NCBI RefSeq assembly: GCF_039540515.1
Contig: NZ_BAABFA010000024.1
Location: 310,001 to 374,000, forward strand
Length of the DNA stretch: 64,000 bases
Direction: 5' to 3'
DNA from: Nemorincola caseinilytica
GTDB taxonomy: Bacteria > Bacteroidota > Bacteroidia > Chitinophagales > Chitinophagaceae
Shown: in pieces, positions 44,849 to 54,053 of the stretch
How the letters are laid out: every line of letters starts with the position of its first letter
How positions within the stretch are numbered: position 1 is the stretch's first letter
The notes under the pieces: model-generated
Seen by the model: the letters and a program-made list of their open reading frames with translations, nothing else
What the model was told of the DNA's origin: nothing
The model's database searches: none
Program-made: the position numbers and the translations under genes

Positions 44849-45550
44849 TTATATATACCTCACCAGCGATCGTTTGGCTATAGGCAGCAGTGTCTCGTGA
44901 AAGGGTATCTCTGTCGGGAACTCTACCTTGTATACGGCGGGGTTGGGCAGGGTGCGTATATCGCGCACTATGTCCAGCTTTATCTGCTCATAGGTATTGG
45001 CCAGGTTCTTGGCGCGGCTGTCCACATAGGTCATTTTTATGCCTTTGTAGCGGGCATCCTTATGCTCGAAGATAGAGACCGTATAGTTGTATATGCGCAC
45101 CTCGCTATGGCCTGTTATGCGCATGAATATATAACCCTCGTTCTTGTACAGGGGTATGATGCCTACAGGCTCTATCAGCATTTGCTTTTCTATGAGCTCA
45201 TATATTTCGGCGCCCTCGCTTATGGTGTCCTTCATCTCTGCCACGGCAAATGCGGTTATGTCCTCCAGTTCCTGCATCAGTTCGCTGTCGGTGAGCATGC
45301 GCTCGTATACCATCTCTATCTTTTCGGTATCTATGCCGGTGAGCTTGCGCGGGAAGCTGTCCTGCATCAGTTGCTTGTTCGATCTGAAAAGGAGCAGGTT
45401 GTTGTAGTGTGCTACTATGTCCGAGAGCTGTGGATAGAGCTTTGTTTCGTTGAAGTATCTTTTCACATCCTGCAGGTAGGCAAGCAGGCGATACTTCTGT
45501 AGTTCATAGTCGATATAACCGTCCATGAACCAGGTGTCGCTGAGTATCAT
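44849..45550 (-). CDS. conserved protein of unknown function
   Basis: I do not recognise this 233-residue protein. It has no signal peptide or membrane segment. The sequence is rich in alternating helices (LQKYRLLAYLQDVKRYFNE, SELMQELEDITAFAVAEMKD, AEIYELIEKQMLIEPVGI), then strands (EGYIFMRITGHSEVRIYNY). The start at 45550 (MILSDTWFMDGYIDYE) is used; an ATG 14 codons earlier gives a hydrophobic MFVVVYLGNQSVNS leader that is probably not translated. It converges with the SGNH-like gene (7-nt gap) and stands alone otherwise. Confidence 0.65.
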   Translation of the reverse strand: MILSDTWFMDGYIDYELQKYRLLAYLQDVKRYFNETKLYPQLSDIVAHYNNLLLFRSNKQLMQDSFPRKLTGIDTEKIEMVYERMLTDSELMQELEDITAFAVAEMKDTISEGAEIYELIEKQMLIEPVGIIPLYKNEGYIFMRITGHSEVRIYNYTVSIFEHKDARYKGIKMTYVDSRAKNLANTYEQIKLDIVRDIRTLPNPAVYKVEFPTEIPFHETLLPIAKRSLVRYI

Positions 45551-45631
45551 AGAGTTAACGCTTTGGTTACCTAAATATACTACAACAAACACAATGCCAG
45601 AAGAAGGTAGGGTGGCGTTAAAATTGGGGAA

Positions 45632-45765
45632 TTATACCAATTAGACAATGAAAACAGGCATGTTTTTTTGGCCCCTCCCGAACCTCCCCAAAGGGGAGGA
45701 GGTGAACTATGAGCGCTATAACGTGAAATTTTCCTGTGCCGAATTTTGAAGTCAAATTGGTATTA
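45632..45765. repeat. inverted-repeat-bounded 134-bp element (MITE-like)
   Basis: TTATACCAATTAGAC (45632-45646) and GTCAAATTGGTATTA (45751-45765) are inverted repeats matching in 13 of 15 positions. They bound 104 bp that contain a GC-rich hairpin and no ORF. No target-site duplication was identified. Confidence 0.35.
45672..45708. repeat. GC-rich hairpin repeat, copy 3
   Basis: This reads CCCCTCCCGAACCTCCCC, AAA, GGGGAGGAGGTGAAC, with the core hairpin at 45683-45699. It is very close to copy 1 at 6423. Confidence 0.7.
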
Positions 45766-45880
45766 GGGATCGGGTATTGGGAATTAGGATCTGGGGATCG
45801 GGCCTTTGTTCTTTGGTTTTTGAGATCTGGAATTTGGAATTTGAAATTTGGAATTTGAAATTTGGGCTTTGGAATTTGCG
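45762..45880. repeat. mosaic low-complexity intergenic element, copy 3
   Basis: This runs from TATTGGGAATTAGG words, through GGATCTGGGGATCGGG, to CTTTGTTCTTTGG and repeated TTTGGAATTTG/AAATTTG words, in the same block order as the copy at 13419. Its right end runs into the folK start codon region. Confidence 0.75.
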
Positions 45881-46366
45881 ACCACATATTTGTCATTGGG
45901 CAGCAACGAGGGCGACCGCCTTGCATGGCTTGGCAGGGCCGTGGCATCGCTTGCCCATGTGGGGCAGGTGCAAAACATCTCTGCTCTTTATGAGACGGCG
46001 GCATGGGGCAGGGAAGAGCAGCCGCCCTTTCTGAATATAGCCTTGCAGTTGCATACGGCCCTGCCTGCACATGAGCTGCTGCAGGCCACACAGCAGATAG
46101 AGCAGCAACTGGGCCGGGAGCGTACCATAAAATGGGGCCCGCGCACGCTGGATATAGACATGCTTTTCTATAACGATGAAGTGATAGATACACCTCTCTT
46201 AAAGGTGCCGCATCCCTACCTGCACCAGAGGCGTTTTGTGCTGGCGCCCATGGCCGAGATAGCGCCATGGTATGTACACCCTGTGCTGCACAAGACCATT
46301 GCAGTGCTACTGGATGAATGCACCGACACACAGGCCGTCACCAGGGTAGGCACTTTTGGATCGTAG
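45869..46366 (+). CDS. folK: 2-amino-4-hydroxy-6-hydroxymethyldihydropteridine pyrophosphokinase (TTG start)
   Basis: This 165-residue enzyme of folate synthesis transfers pyrophosphate from ATP to the pterin. Diagnostic segments are TYLSLGSNEGDR at the N-terminus, ALYETAAWG and PPFLNIALQL, RERTIKWGPRTLDIDMLFYND (catalytic Asp pair) and VPHPYLHQRRFVLAPMAEI. There is no ATG before the first strand; TTG at 45869 (MEFATTYLSLG) is the best start, although TTG at 45848 inside the low-complexity element cannot be excluded. It converges with the DUF5723 gene (8-nt gap). Confidence 0.9.
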   Translation: MEFATTYLSLGSNEGDRLAWLGRAVASLAHVGQVQNISALYETAAWGREEQPPFLNIALQLHTALPAHELLQATQQIEQQLGRERTIKWGPRTLDIDMLFYNDEVIDTPLLKVPHPYLHQRRFVLAPMAEIAPWYVHPVLHKTIAVLLDECTDTQAVTRVGTFGS

Positions 46367-46374
46367 CGCTCCTT

Positions 46375-47748
46375 TTACTTATAAAAACGCTTGGTAACAC
46401 CTGCATAGATGTTGATACCGTATTGGCTCTTCGATACGAAGCCCAGCATATCGTCGCTGCCTATGTAGAAATTGTGGAACGATATCCCGGCTCCCACCTT
46501 CAGGCTGTGCGATAATATGCCATAGGTTATAGGCAGGCCCATGGTCAGATTCTTGGTCTCGTAGCGCGGTATGATGCTGAACTGGTTGTAGAACGAGTTG
46601 CCATAGGCATGCCTGTTGGCCAGGTTTATAACGGTCATGGCGGTCACATAATACTGCTTTTTCAGGTGGTGGTCGCCGCTAAGGATGAGGTGGGCCGGCA
46701 TATACACCACCGTACTTTTGTTGCGCGTAGTGGCGGTAAAGCCCTGCTTCTCCACATACTTCTCCATGTTGGCAAAGTTCTTCACATTGTCCAGTATGCC
46801 TTTGGCGCTTACATTGCCGCTGCCGTTTATCACTTGGTTGGTGTTCACCTTTTTCGAATAGAATATGGCCCCTACATCGCATATCGATAGCGATACTTTG
46901 GTCTTATAGCCTTCCCTTGCTTTGGCACCTTTTGCCTTCAGCTCGTACACGGCCCCTATATCGCCCCCTATACCGTGCCCGAATTTCCCCTTGCGTATCA
47001 GGTTTATGAAGTTCTGCGAGAAGTTGCTGCCCTGGTATGTATAGGTGTTCAGCACATTGCTGGCATACTCTATATCGGTATTTTCGCTGTGGAAGGTGGT
47101 CTGTCCCTTGGTAAAGGTGGTGTTCATGCTGGTGCCCTGTACGCCTACATATGCCAGTCCCAGCAGGTACCTGAAGGTGCCTCCCAGCTTCAGTTTCTGC
47201 CCATCCTTGTTGTATACGGTGCGGGCATAAGAGCCGCCCAGTTCCATCCAGAAGTGTACGGTATATACAAAGTCCCTGGGCAGGGACAGCATATCCTGCT
47301 CGGGGGCATATTTAGGGTCGTTGAAGGCATGGAAGATCGTCTGGTCAAAGAAATTGAACTGGTTCATACCCCGTAGCCTTGTAGTGATGGCTATGCTGCT
47401 GGCAGAGTCCAGGCGTTTTACTGCACCCGGCCCTATCATGTTGAAGTAAGGGGCCATCATGCTTATCTTACTGTTGTTCTTGTAAGAGAACATATTGTTG
47501 GTCTTGCCATCGCCTACGGCCACTACCAGTCCTTCCGATGCATTGAATGGGCCCACATTGTTGTCTACATAGAACGATGCCGCAAGCGCGCTCACAGACC
47601 TCTTTTCCTTCATCTCGGCTATGCTGGCCGGGTTCAGGAAGATGCCGTTGATACAAGACCAGTTGCTATAGGCTATGGCCAGATTGTGCTGCGCCCTTGC
47701 TGCAGAAGAGGCGATCAGCAGTATGAACAGGAAAAGAGGGCGTCTCAT
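46375..47748 (-). CDS. DUF5723-type outer-membrane protein
   Basis: This is a 457-residue exported protein with signal peptide MRRPLFLFILLIASSAARAQ. The mature part begins with SNWSCINGIFLNPASIAEM, the pattern of the DUF5723/PorV-like 'NPA' barrel proteins, and continues with long alternating strands to the terminal aromatic region (NIYAGVTKRFYK). These are thought to be outer-membrane barrels in the FadL/PorV-like superfamily. The start at 47748 is chosen over 47778 because of the signal peptide. A -7 box lies at 47786. Confidence 0.78.
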   Translation of the reverse strand: MRRPLFLFILLIASSAARAQHNLAIAYSNWSCINGIFLNPASIAEMKEKRSVSALAASFYVDNNVGPFNASEGLVVAVGDGKTNNMFSYKNNSKISMMAPYFNMIGPGAVKRLDSASSIAITTRLRGMNQFNFFDQTIFHAFNDPKYAPEQDMLSLPRDFVYTVHFWMELGGSYARTVYNKDGQKLKLGGTFRYLLGLAYVGVQGTSMNTTFTKGQTTFHSENTDIEYASNVLNTYTYQGSNFSQNFINLIRKGKFGHGIGGDIGAVYELKAKGAKAREGYKTKVSLSICDVGAIFYSKKVNTNQVINGSGNVSAKGILDNVKNFANMEKYVEKQGFTATTRNKSTVVYMPAHLILSGDHHLKKQYYVTAMTVINLANRHAYGNSFYNQFSIIPRYETKNLTMGLPITYGILSHSLKVGAGISFHNFYIGSDDMLGFVSKSQYGINIYAGVTKRFYK

Positions 47749-47785
47749 TTTTTTCAAAGTGTGGTTCAATGAATACATCGCCCGC

Positions 47786-47793
47786 CAAAAATA
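47786..47793 (-). promoter_or_regulatory. -7 promoter box (TATTTTTG) of the DUF5723 gene
   Basis: On the minus strand TATTTTTGGCGG precedes the chosen start at 47748 by 37 nt. Confidence 0.5.
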
Positions 47794-47853
47794 GATAAAA
47801 ATGCATTGGCGATGTCCATTGCTTTCTGCGCATTATAAAGGCATTAAAAGGCT

Positions 47854-47861
47854 TACATTTG
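47854..47861 (+). promoter_or_regulatory. -7 promoter box (TACATTTG) of ybgC
   Basis: TACATTTG ends 4 nt before the ATG at 47866. The hotdog motif starts at residue 9, so a later start is excluded and the mRNA should be leaderless. Confidence 0.55.
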
Positions 47862-47865
47862 GCGT

Positions 47866-48285
47866 ATGTTCACCGCTACCACCCAGATACGCGTAAGGTA
47901 TGGCGAGACCGACCAGATGGGGTATCTATACTATGGCAATTATGCGCTCTATTACGAAGTAGGCCGTGCCGAAGCCATCAGGCAGTTGGGCTTCACCTAC
48001 CGCCAGCTAGAGGAGATGGGTGTAATGATGCCCGTGGCCGAGCTGAATTCGCGCTACTTCAGGCCAGCCCTTTACGACGACCTCATCACTGTAAAGACCA
48101 GCCTGCACGAGCTGCCCGCCGGCTCCCGCATACAGTTCCATTCCGAGCTGTTCAATGAGGCCGGTGCCCTGCTGAATAAGGGTATCACCACTCTTGTGTT
48201 CTTCGACCCGAAAGAAAAAAAGACCGTGAACATGCCACAGGTACTGCACGAGCGCCTTGCACCATATTTCAATACCACACCATGA
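47866..48285 (+). CDS. YbgC-like acyl-CoA thioesterase
   Basis: This is a 139-residue hotdog-fold thioesterase. The 4-hydroxybenzoyl-CoA-thioesterase/YbgC motif RVRYGETDQMGYLYYGNYALYYE (with the catalytic Asp) lies at residues about 9-31, followed by the helix GRAEAIRQLGF and a beta sheet. It probably hydrolyses short acyl-CoA or acyl-ACP esters. Its stop overlaps the cinA start (ATGA at 48282-48285), so the two genes are translationally coupled. Confidence 0.9.
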   Translation: MFTATTQIRVRYGETDQMGYLYYGNYALYYEVGRAEAIRQLGFTYRQLEEMGVMMPVAELNSRYFRPALYDDLITVKTSLHELPAGSRIQFHSELFNEAGALLNKGITTLVFFDPKEKKTVNMPQVLHERLAPYFNTTP

Positions 48286-49541
48286 GCAATACCGCTGTTT
48301 CCATCATCACCATAGGCGATGAGCTGCTCATAGGGCAGACCATAGACACCAATTCGGCATGGATAGCCCAGCAGCTCAATGCGCTGGGCATGGATGTCCT
48401 TCGCCGGGTGGCCGTAGGCGATGAGCGTGCGGCCATGACCAATGCGCTGGATGCCGAACTTGCCGTGGCCGATGTGGTCATCATTACGGGTGGTCTCGGC
48501 CCTACATCTGACGATATCACCAAGCCACTTCTGCTGGAATATTTCGGTGGTGCCATGCGCACCGACGAGCGGGTGCTGCAGCATGTAAAGGACATCTTCT
48601 CCAGGAGGAACAGGCCCATGCTTGATGTGAATCTAAGGCAGGCCGATGTGCCCGATAGCTGCACCGTACTGTTCAACAGCAGGGGCACTGCACCGGGTAT
48701 GTGGTTCGAACGGGATGGAAAGGTCATCGTATCGCTGCCCGGTGTGCCGTTCGAGATGATGGGCATCATGCTGGACGAGGTACTTCCCCGCCTGCGTATG
48801 AGAGACCGCAAGGGAGCCATAGTGCATTACACTATAGTGACGGCTGGTGAGGGCGAAAGCTTTGTGGCCGAAAGGATAGCAGATATAGAAGGCTCGCTGC
48901 CTGCGCATATAAAGCTGGCCTTCCTGCCTGCATTGGGTATGGTAAAGCTGCGGCTCACCGGCAAGGGCGCGGATGAAGACCAGCTTCATAAAGATATATT
49001 GCCCTACCGCGATGCCATAGCAGAGCGCCTGCAGAACATTGTGGTATCTCTCCAGGACGAGCCACTGGCAAAGGCCCTGTATGATGTGTTCTCGGCACGC
49101 GGCATCACGCTGGCCCTGGCAGAAAGCTGCACAGGCGGCCTCATAGCCCACCAGCTCACACAGGTGCCGGGTGCATCGGGCTATTTCATGGGTGGGGTGG
49201 TATGCTATAGTAATGGTGCCAAGACAGACCTGATAGGGGTCGATGCCGATACCCTTGCTACCCATGGTGCGGTAAGCGAGGCCACTGCAAAAGAAATGGC
49301 CACAGGTGTGCAGCAGCGGCTTGGCGCTACATATGCGCTCTCTGCCACAGGGCTCCTTGGTCCCGCCTCTGATGGCAGCGCCGAACCCATAGGCACGGTA
49401 TGGATGGCCGTTGCAGGCTCCGGCAGGGTAGAAGCGCGCAAATTCCGCTTCTTCTACGACCGCGAGCGCAACAAGGAAATGGCTGCTACTATGGGTATGC
49501 TCCTGCTCTTCAGGTTCCTGAAAGATGAAAACAATATCTAG
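48282..49541 (+). CDS. cinA: CinA family nicotinamide-nucleotide amidase
   Basis: This is a 419-residue two-domain protein. The N-terminal MoCF-like domain (about 1-170: IITIGDELLIGQTIDTNSAW, VVIITGGLGPTSDDITKPLL) resembles molybdopterin-binding and ADP-ribose pyrophosphatase domains. The C-terminal PncC domain (about 255-415: LALAESCTGGLIAHQLTQVP, GVVCYSNGAKTDLIGV) deamidates nicotinamide mononucleotide to NaMN. It therefore acts in NAD salvage. It overlaps the thioesterase gene by 4 nt and is followed by a hairpin terminator. Confidence 0.93.
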   Translation: MSNTAVSIITIGDELLIGQTIDTNSAWIAQQLNALGMDVLRRVAVGDERAAMTNALDAELAVADVVIITGGLGPTSDDITKPLLLEYFGGAMRTDERVLQHVKDIFSRRNRPMLDVNLRQADVPDSCTVLFNSRGTAPGMWFERDGKVIVSLPGVPFEMMGIMLDEVLPRLRMRDRKGAIVHYTIVTAGEGESFVAERIADIEGSLPAHIKLAFLPALGMVKLRLTGKGADEDQLHKDILPYRDAIAERLQNIVVSLQDEPLAKALYDVFSARGITLALAESCTGGLIAHQLTQVPGASGYFMGGVVCYSNGAKTDLIGVDADTLATHGAVSEATAKEMATGVQQRLGATYALSATGLLGPASDGSAEPIGTVWMAVAGSGRVEARKFRFFYDRERNKEMAATMGMLLLFRFLKDENNI

Positions 49542-49570
49542 CGTACTCCCTCCGGTTTTTATAAAAAGCA

Positions 49571-49605
49571 AAAGCGGCCGTACCTATCCGTAGTACAGCC
49601 GCTTT
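49571..49605. terminator. terminator between cinA and the convergent M43 protease gene
   Basis: AAAGCGGC-C-GTAC pairs with GTAC-A-GCCGCTTT (12 bp plus one mismatch) around a 9-10-nt loop. It lies 30 nt after the cinA stop and 40 nt from the end of the convergent gene. Confidence 0.75.
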
Positions 49606-49644
49606 ACGCTACTCCTTAGGGTTTATTCGGATCTATCTATCCAT

Positions 49645-51921
49645 TTAGTATACCACTAGTTTTTGGGTGCTCACCTGGCTACCGGTAAGGGTCTGCACCA
49701 GGTACATGCCGGGTGTGCCTATGGCCTGGGCAGGTATCATTATGCGGGCAGTTGTACCCGTCAGCGCCTGTTGTGCCTTGTACACTACTTTGCCGGTTAT
49801 GTCGGTCACCACTATGCTGGCCTCTGTTGCGGCAGCATCTTTTATCACTACCCATGCATCGCCCTGTGTGGGGTTTGGCACTACCCTTACTTCTGTGCTG
49901 GCCATGTTCACATCGTTCACATCGGCGGCCCATGGGGTTATCTGTATCCTGTCCATGTAGAAGTTGTTGCCGGTGCTCTGTAGTGTGGTCTTGTTCACAC
50001 CCGGCTTGTAGCGGAAGCGGAACACTACATAAGAGGTACGCGCGGCAGTGGGTATGCTTATAGACTTGCTGGCCCAGTCGTCTATGCCATCAGGTGTATA
50101 TGCTGTAGCTATGGCACCCTTATTGCACAGCTCTGCCTTTGCCATAGTGGCCAGTGGCAACCATACATGTTTCTTGTCTGTAGAGTATTCTATCACCAGT
50201 GTGTCATTGATATTGGTGTTCAGCGTGCTGCGCGATGCGCCTGTATAGTTGAAGTGCATAAAGCATTTGCCCGATCCTGCGAACTTGCTCAGGTCGTACG
50301 CTATACTGTACAGGTCGTCGAAATCGCCTACGGGTGTGCCTGTGGTCTGTTCCATGCCGGTACGGGTATCAAAACCCTGGTACATGATGCAGTTGTTATC
50401 GTACACACCTACATTGCCCTGCTGCCACTTCATGTTGTTCTTGTAATAGTTGAAATATGGCCACTTATCCCTCTTACCACCCTCCTGGAAGTCCTCCAGG
50501 TAGCCGGTGAGCGGGTCTATACCCTGCAGGTCCGATACGAACACAGCTTTCTCATACATGGTAGATGTAGTGCCCGAATTGTTGCCGCTGGCGGCCAGGT
50601 TTATGTTCACCCATCCCGGGTCGGCAAAGGTGTTGCCAAAGGCGCCATTGATGGCCGCATAGCTGTTGTGCGTCACATTAGGCGTTGCAGCTCCGTTGGT
50701 GAAGGACCATTCTGTCTTTATCACCGTATCACGCCAGCTCTTGTTGGTAAAGAACAGGGGTACACCGGGGAATGTGAAGAGTGTAATGACGTTCGACGCT
50801 GCTGAAGCCCTCGTTACGAATTCGGTAACGGGTGGAAGATCGGGCAGGGGATCGCCTGCACCGGTGATAGACAGGTTGGTGCTATCCCACAGGTTGTTCC
50901 TGCCGCCTATATTGCTGTTCAGTGCGGCACGCATGCGCCATATCTGGCCCTCGCTCAGCATGATGTTGGGGCATGATGAGTAGTTCATCACGTTCTGCAC
51001 ATTGGCCGTGTCGGGGTAGTTCACCAGTGAATCGGCAAAGCCCGATGCGCTTACATATATCTTATAATAGTTGGTAGCGCAGTTGGTATCATAGAGCGGG
51101 CATGTGCTGAAGTTGCCTTTTGTAGGTGGTGTATCGTCCACACCATCGTCGCCACAGGCCTCACCCGGCCCAGCCAGGCTCGATGACCATGTATGCTGTA
51201 GGTTGAAGTAGTGCCCCACTTCATGCTCCATGGTGTTCTTGTCGTTGATGTAGGAGAAGGCGGCTATCACGCCATCGCTGAATGGATAGGCCTCTGCCGA
51301 TGCCGGGAAGGTAGAGTAGGCAAGGGTAGTACCGGCAGTAGGGGTCAGTCCTATGCGGTTCTCTATCCATATATTGAAGTAATTGCGAGGCGGCCACAGG
51401 TCTATCTTGGCCTGGTCGTCGCCGCCATAGGTGAGGTAGGTGAGCCTGCGGGTAATGCCCTTTGTAGGCTTGCCCTCTGGGTCTTTTGTGGCCAGGTGGA
51501 ACCTGATCTTTGCATTACCTATATATTTTTTGAACGGCTGTATGATGCCACTGAGGTCGTTCTGCTTGCTGTAGAACTTGTTCAGGTTGTCCATCATCAC
51601 ATATATGTTGCTGTCCTTTACATACTCGCCCCCAAAGCTGTGCATTATATGCACCACCACGGGTATGTCGTAGTAGTCGGTATCGTGGTGTACACTGCCG
51701 CCCTCTGTGCCCTTTGCGGCCACGTTGCGCGTTCGGCCCTTGCTGGCTATGTATGCCGCTATCTGTTCGTTAAGCTCTTTTTCGTATTCGGCCACCAGTG
51801 GGTTCATTTTCTGGTAGTGGTGGTGCATCTCGTCGGTAGCGCATGGCTGTGCATGCTGCGCGTATGTCCTGCCTGCCAGCAGCGACATCGCAAAGGCCAG
51901 GTACAAGTAATTTTTTCTCAT
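49645..51921 (-). CDS. T9SS-exported M43 (cytophagalysin/pappalysin-like) zinc metalloprotease
   Basis: This is a 758-residue secreted protease. The signal peptide is MRKNYLYLAFAMSLLAGRTYA. The zinc site MEHEVGHYFNLQHTW (HExxHxxxxxH) lies near residues 234-248, preceded by a YDIPVVVHIMH prodomain or core strand, and a Met-turn candidate NVMNYSSCPN follows. After the catalytic domain come beta modules, and the C-terminal VVPNPTQGDAWVVI to GMYLVQTLTGS is a T9SS type-A sorting signal. It is probably active at or beyond the cell surface. Confidence 0.9.
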   Translation of the reverse strand: MRKNYLYLAFAMSLLAGRTYAQHAQPCATDEMHHHYQKMNPLVAEYEKELNEQIAAYIASKGRTRNVAAKGTEGGSVHHDTDYYDIPVVVHIMHSFGGEYVKDSNIYVMMDNLNKFYSKQNDLSGIIQPFKKYIGNAKIRFHLATKDPEGKPTKGITRRLTYLTYGGDDQAKIDLWPPRNYFNIWIENRIGLTPTAGTTLAYSTFPASAEAYPFSDGVIAAFSYINDKNTMEHEVGHYFNLQHTWSSSLAGPGEACGDDGVDDTPPTKGNFSTCPLYDTNCATNYYKIYVSASGFADSLVNYPDTANVQNVMNYSSCPNIMLSEGQIWRMRAALNSNIGGRNNLWDSTNLSITGAGDPLPDLPPVTEFVTRASAASNVITLFTFPGVPLFFTNKSWRDTVIKTEWSFTNGAATPNVTHNSYAAINGAFGNTFADPGWVNINLAASGNNSGTTSTMYEKAVFVSDLQGIDPLTGYLEDFQEGGKRDKWPYFNYYKNNMKWQQGNVGVYDNNCIMYQGFDTRTGMEQTTGTPVGDFDDLYSIAYDLSKFAGSGKCFMHFNYTGASRSTLNTNINDTLVIEYSTDKKHVWLPLATMAKAELCNKGAIATAYTPDGIDDWASKSISIPTAARTSYVVFRFRYKPGVNKTTLQSTGNNFYMDRIQITPWAADVNDVNMASTEVRVVPNPTQGDAWVVIKDAAATEASIVVTDITGKVVYKAQQALTGTTARIMIPAQAIGTPGMYLVQTLTGSQVSTQKLVVY

Positions 51922-52292
51922 TATAGTTCTGTTATGGGTTTAAAAAAAGAAGAAGATGCGGGCAACATATATCCCCGCACGAAGCCTGCAAGGGTCTTCG
52001 TGTATGCATTAGATATGCCGCCTGTTATATAAGACGTAAAATGCTGCGTGGAACTTGGGTGCCTGTCAAAAAAAATATTCCCCCTAGGTTATTGAAAGGG
52101 GTATAAAGGCCTGCTATTTCAGGCATAAAGGCCCGTATAGGTAATATATAGCTGTCATAATATCACCCTTTTACACCCCCTAAAATGAGAGCGGGGTGCG
52201 GAGAAACAGCGCGGTAATGCCTATGACATAAAAGCCACCCGTGTATCGCAGGGGTGGCTTCATGTTTTATATCAGTGTAAGAGATCGCGGTA
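51922..52292. other. intergenic region between the M43 protease and dps
   Basis: This 371-bp gap has no ORF of note. It contains an A-rich leader before the protease start, a GCCTGCTATTTCAGGC small hairpin near 52112, C-rich and T-rich stretches, and the dps terminator at 52232. No TAnnTTTG box was found facing the protease gene. Confidence 0.5.
52232..52260 (-). terminator. terminator after dps
   Basis: A 9-bp stem AAGCCACCC/GGGTGGCTT closes an 11-nt loop 33 nt after the dps stop; T residues follow on the minus strand. Confidence 0.7.
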
Positions 52293-52763
52293 CTAGAGGT
52301 GTGCCCGCAGCATCCACGCCATTTTTTCGTGCGCTTCCATCACCCCGGTCAGGAAGTCGGCCGTACCGGCATCCTTAAATGCCTCGTTCACAGTATCTAA
52401 GTTCTCGCGCACTTCGCGTATTATGGTCTCATGGTCGTTCAGCAGGCCCAGCACCATTTTCATGGCTCCCTGTTCTTCCTTTGCCTCTGGCAGGCGGGCA
52501 GAAGCACCTATGCTGCCCATATTGCCCGCTGCGGCCGTACCGCCCAGCATGCGTACACGCTCGGCCACTTCGTCTATCATAGTGGCCAGTTGTTCATATT
52601 GTTCTTCAAAGAACTTGTGCAGTACCGAAAAGGCAGGCCCTGTCACGTTCCAGTGGCAGTAGCGGGTGCGTGCATACAGTGCGAACTCGTCTGCCAGCAA
52701 TGCATTCAGTATGTTGCAGGTCTGTGTAAGATGTTCTTCAGCGATGCCGATATTAGGTCTCAT
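52293..52763 (-). CDS. dps: Dps-family ferritin-like DNA-binding protein
   Basis: This 156-residue protein forms a 12-subunit ferritin-like shell that oxidises iron and protects DNA in starvation or oxidative stress. The signature RYCHWNVTGPAFSVLHKFFEEQYEQL (ferroxidase His, Asp/Glu across the dimer interface) lies near residues 34-59, followed by IDEVAERVRMLGG, as in other Dps proteins. The N-terminus is short and lacks the Lys-rich DNA-binding tail of E. coli Dps, so DNA binding is uncertain. It is a single gene with its own terminator. Confidence 0.93.
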   Translation of the reverse strand: MRPNIGIAEEHLTQTCNILNALLADEFALYARTRYCHWNVTGPAFSVLHKFFEEQYEQLATMIDEVAERVRMLGGTAAAGNMGSIGASARLPEAKEEQGAMKMVLGLLNDHETIIREVRENLDTVNEAFKDAGTADFLTGVMEAHEKMAWMLRAHL

Positions 52764-52895
52764 ATGTAGTGGTGTTTCGTGTAAAATTAGAAAAATGCCA
52801 CTATTCTTTTTCTGACCATTATCAGCTTTAACGATCTGCTAAAAGATCGGCCTTTCCTTAGGCCCTGCGTATCACCATTGCCTTGCCAAATACCA

Positions 52896-52903
52896 TACCT
52901 TTG
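52896..52903 (+). promoter_or_regulatory. -7 promoter box (TACCTTTG) of thiL
   Basis: TACCTTTG lies 18 nt before the thiL ATG at 52922. Confidence 0.5.
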
Positions 52904-52921
52904 CGGCCTTAGCATACATAC

Positions 52922-53947
52922 ATGAGAACAGAGATATCTTCCCTTGGCGAGTTCGGGCTTATAGACCACCTCACCCGCAACAACGAGACCGCAAATGCAG
53001 GTACCCTCCTTAGCGTGGGCGACGATGCCGCTGTCATAGACCAGTTCGGCCGCCAGTGCGTCATATCTACCGATATGCTGGTAGAGGGTATCCATTTCGA
53101 CCTCATGTATACCCCGCTGAAGCACTTGGGCTACAAAGCGGTGGCAGTGAACCTGTCCGATATATATGCCATGATGGCCACGCCTACGCACATCACGGTG
53201 AGCATAGCGCTTTCTAACAAGGTATCGGTAGAGGCGCTGGAGGAATTCTACGAGGGTATATATGCCGCCTGTGAACGTTATGGGGTAGATCTTGTAGGGG
53301 GCGATACCACCAGCTCGCGCTCGGGCCTGGTCATCAGCATCACTGCCATAGGCGAGGTAGCGCCCGATAAGTATGTGACCCGTTCGGGCGCACGGCCGAA
53401 TGATCTTATATGTGTGACCGGCGACCTGGGGGCGGCCTACCTGGGCCTGCAACTGCTGGAGCGCGAAAAGAAGATATTCCTGGAGAACCCCGGTGTACAG
53501 CCCGATCTGCAGCAACAGGCCTACCTGGTGGGCCGTATACTGAAGCCCGAACCGCGTATGGATGTGGTGGAATGGCTGCGTGAGAACAACATAATGCCTA
53601 CATCGATGATAGATGTGAGCGATGGCCTGAGCTCAGAGCTGCTGCACCTGTGCAACAAGAGTGATACAGGCTGCGTGCTGCATGAGGATAAGATACCTGC
53701 CCACGAAGAGACCCGCGCCATGGCCATGCAGTTCGGTCTGTCGGTAACTACCTGTGCCCTCAGCGGTGGGGAGGATTATGAGCTGCTTTTTACCATAGGG
53801 CAGGAGCATTACGAACGTATATCGCAATATGCACATGTAAGTGTCATTGGTTATATGACAGAAAAAGACCAGGGTAGATATCTCGTCACTAAAAGCGGTG
53901 GCAAACATCCCCTTACCGCACAGGGGTGGAACGCCTTCGACCAGTAA
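52922..53947 (+). CDS. thiL: thiamine-monophosphate kinase
   Basis: This 341-residue enzyme phosphorylates thiamine monophosphate to the active cofactor. Family segments seen are GDDAAVIDQFGRQCVISTDMLVEG near residues 36-58, AVNLSDIYAMMATPTH, LVGGDTTSS, VTGDLGAAYLGLQLLE, MIDVSDGLSSELLHLC and SGGEDYELLFT. Length and order fit ThiL of the AIR-synthase-like fold. No other thiamine genes are adjacent. Confidence 0.94.
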   Translation: MRTEISSLGEFGLIDHLTRNNETANAGTLLSVGDDAAVIDQFGRQCVISTDMLVEGIHFDLMYTPLKHLGYKAVAVNLSDIYAMMATPTHITVSIALSNKVSVEALEEFYEGIYAACERYGVDLVGGDTTSSRSGLVISITAIGEVAPDKYVTRSGARPNDLICVTGDLGAAYLGLQLLEREKKIFLENPGVQPDLQQQAYLVGRILKPEPRMDVVEWLRENNIMPTSMIDVSDGLSSELLHLCNKSDTGCVLHEDKIPAHEETRAMAMQFGLSVTTCALSGGEDYELLFTIGQEHYERISQYAHVSVIGYMTEKDQGRYLVTKSGGKHPLTAQGWNAFDQ

Positions 53948-54053
53948 ATACCTTGCCAGCCAACCAATAGGGCCTTTCATCACGTCTTATAGGGTAACTG
54001 ATCTTTGCTTTATCAGGAATATTAACTATCTTGGTCACAAATATTTGTTTCAA

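Larger units (their letters stand above)
45551..45868. other. repeat-rich intergenic region before folK
   Basis: This 318-bp gap carries, in order, a left inverted-repeat arm (45632-45646), a GC-rich hairpin repeat (45672-45708), the right arm (45751-45765) and most of a mosaic low-complexity element (45762-45880). No ORF of its own was found. Confidence 0.6.
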
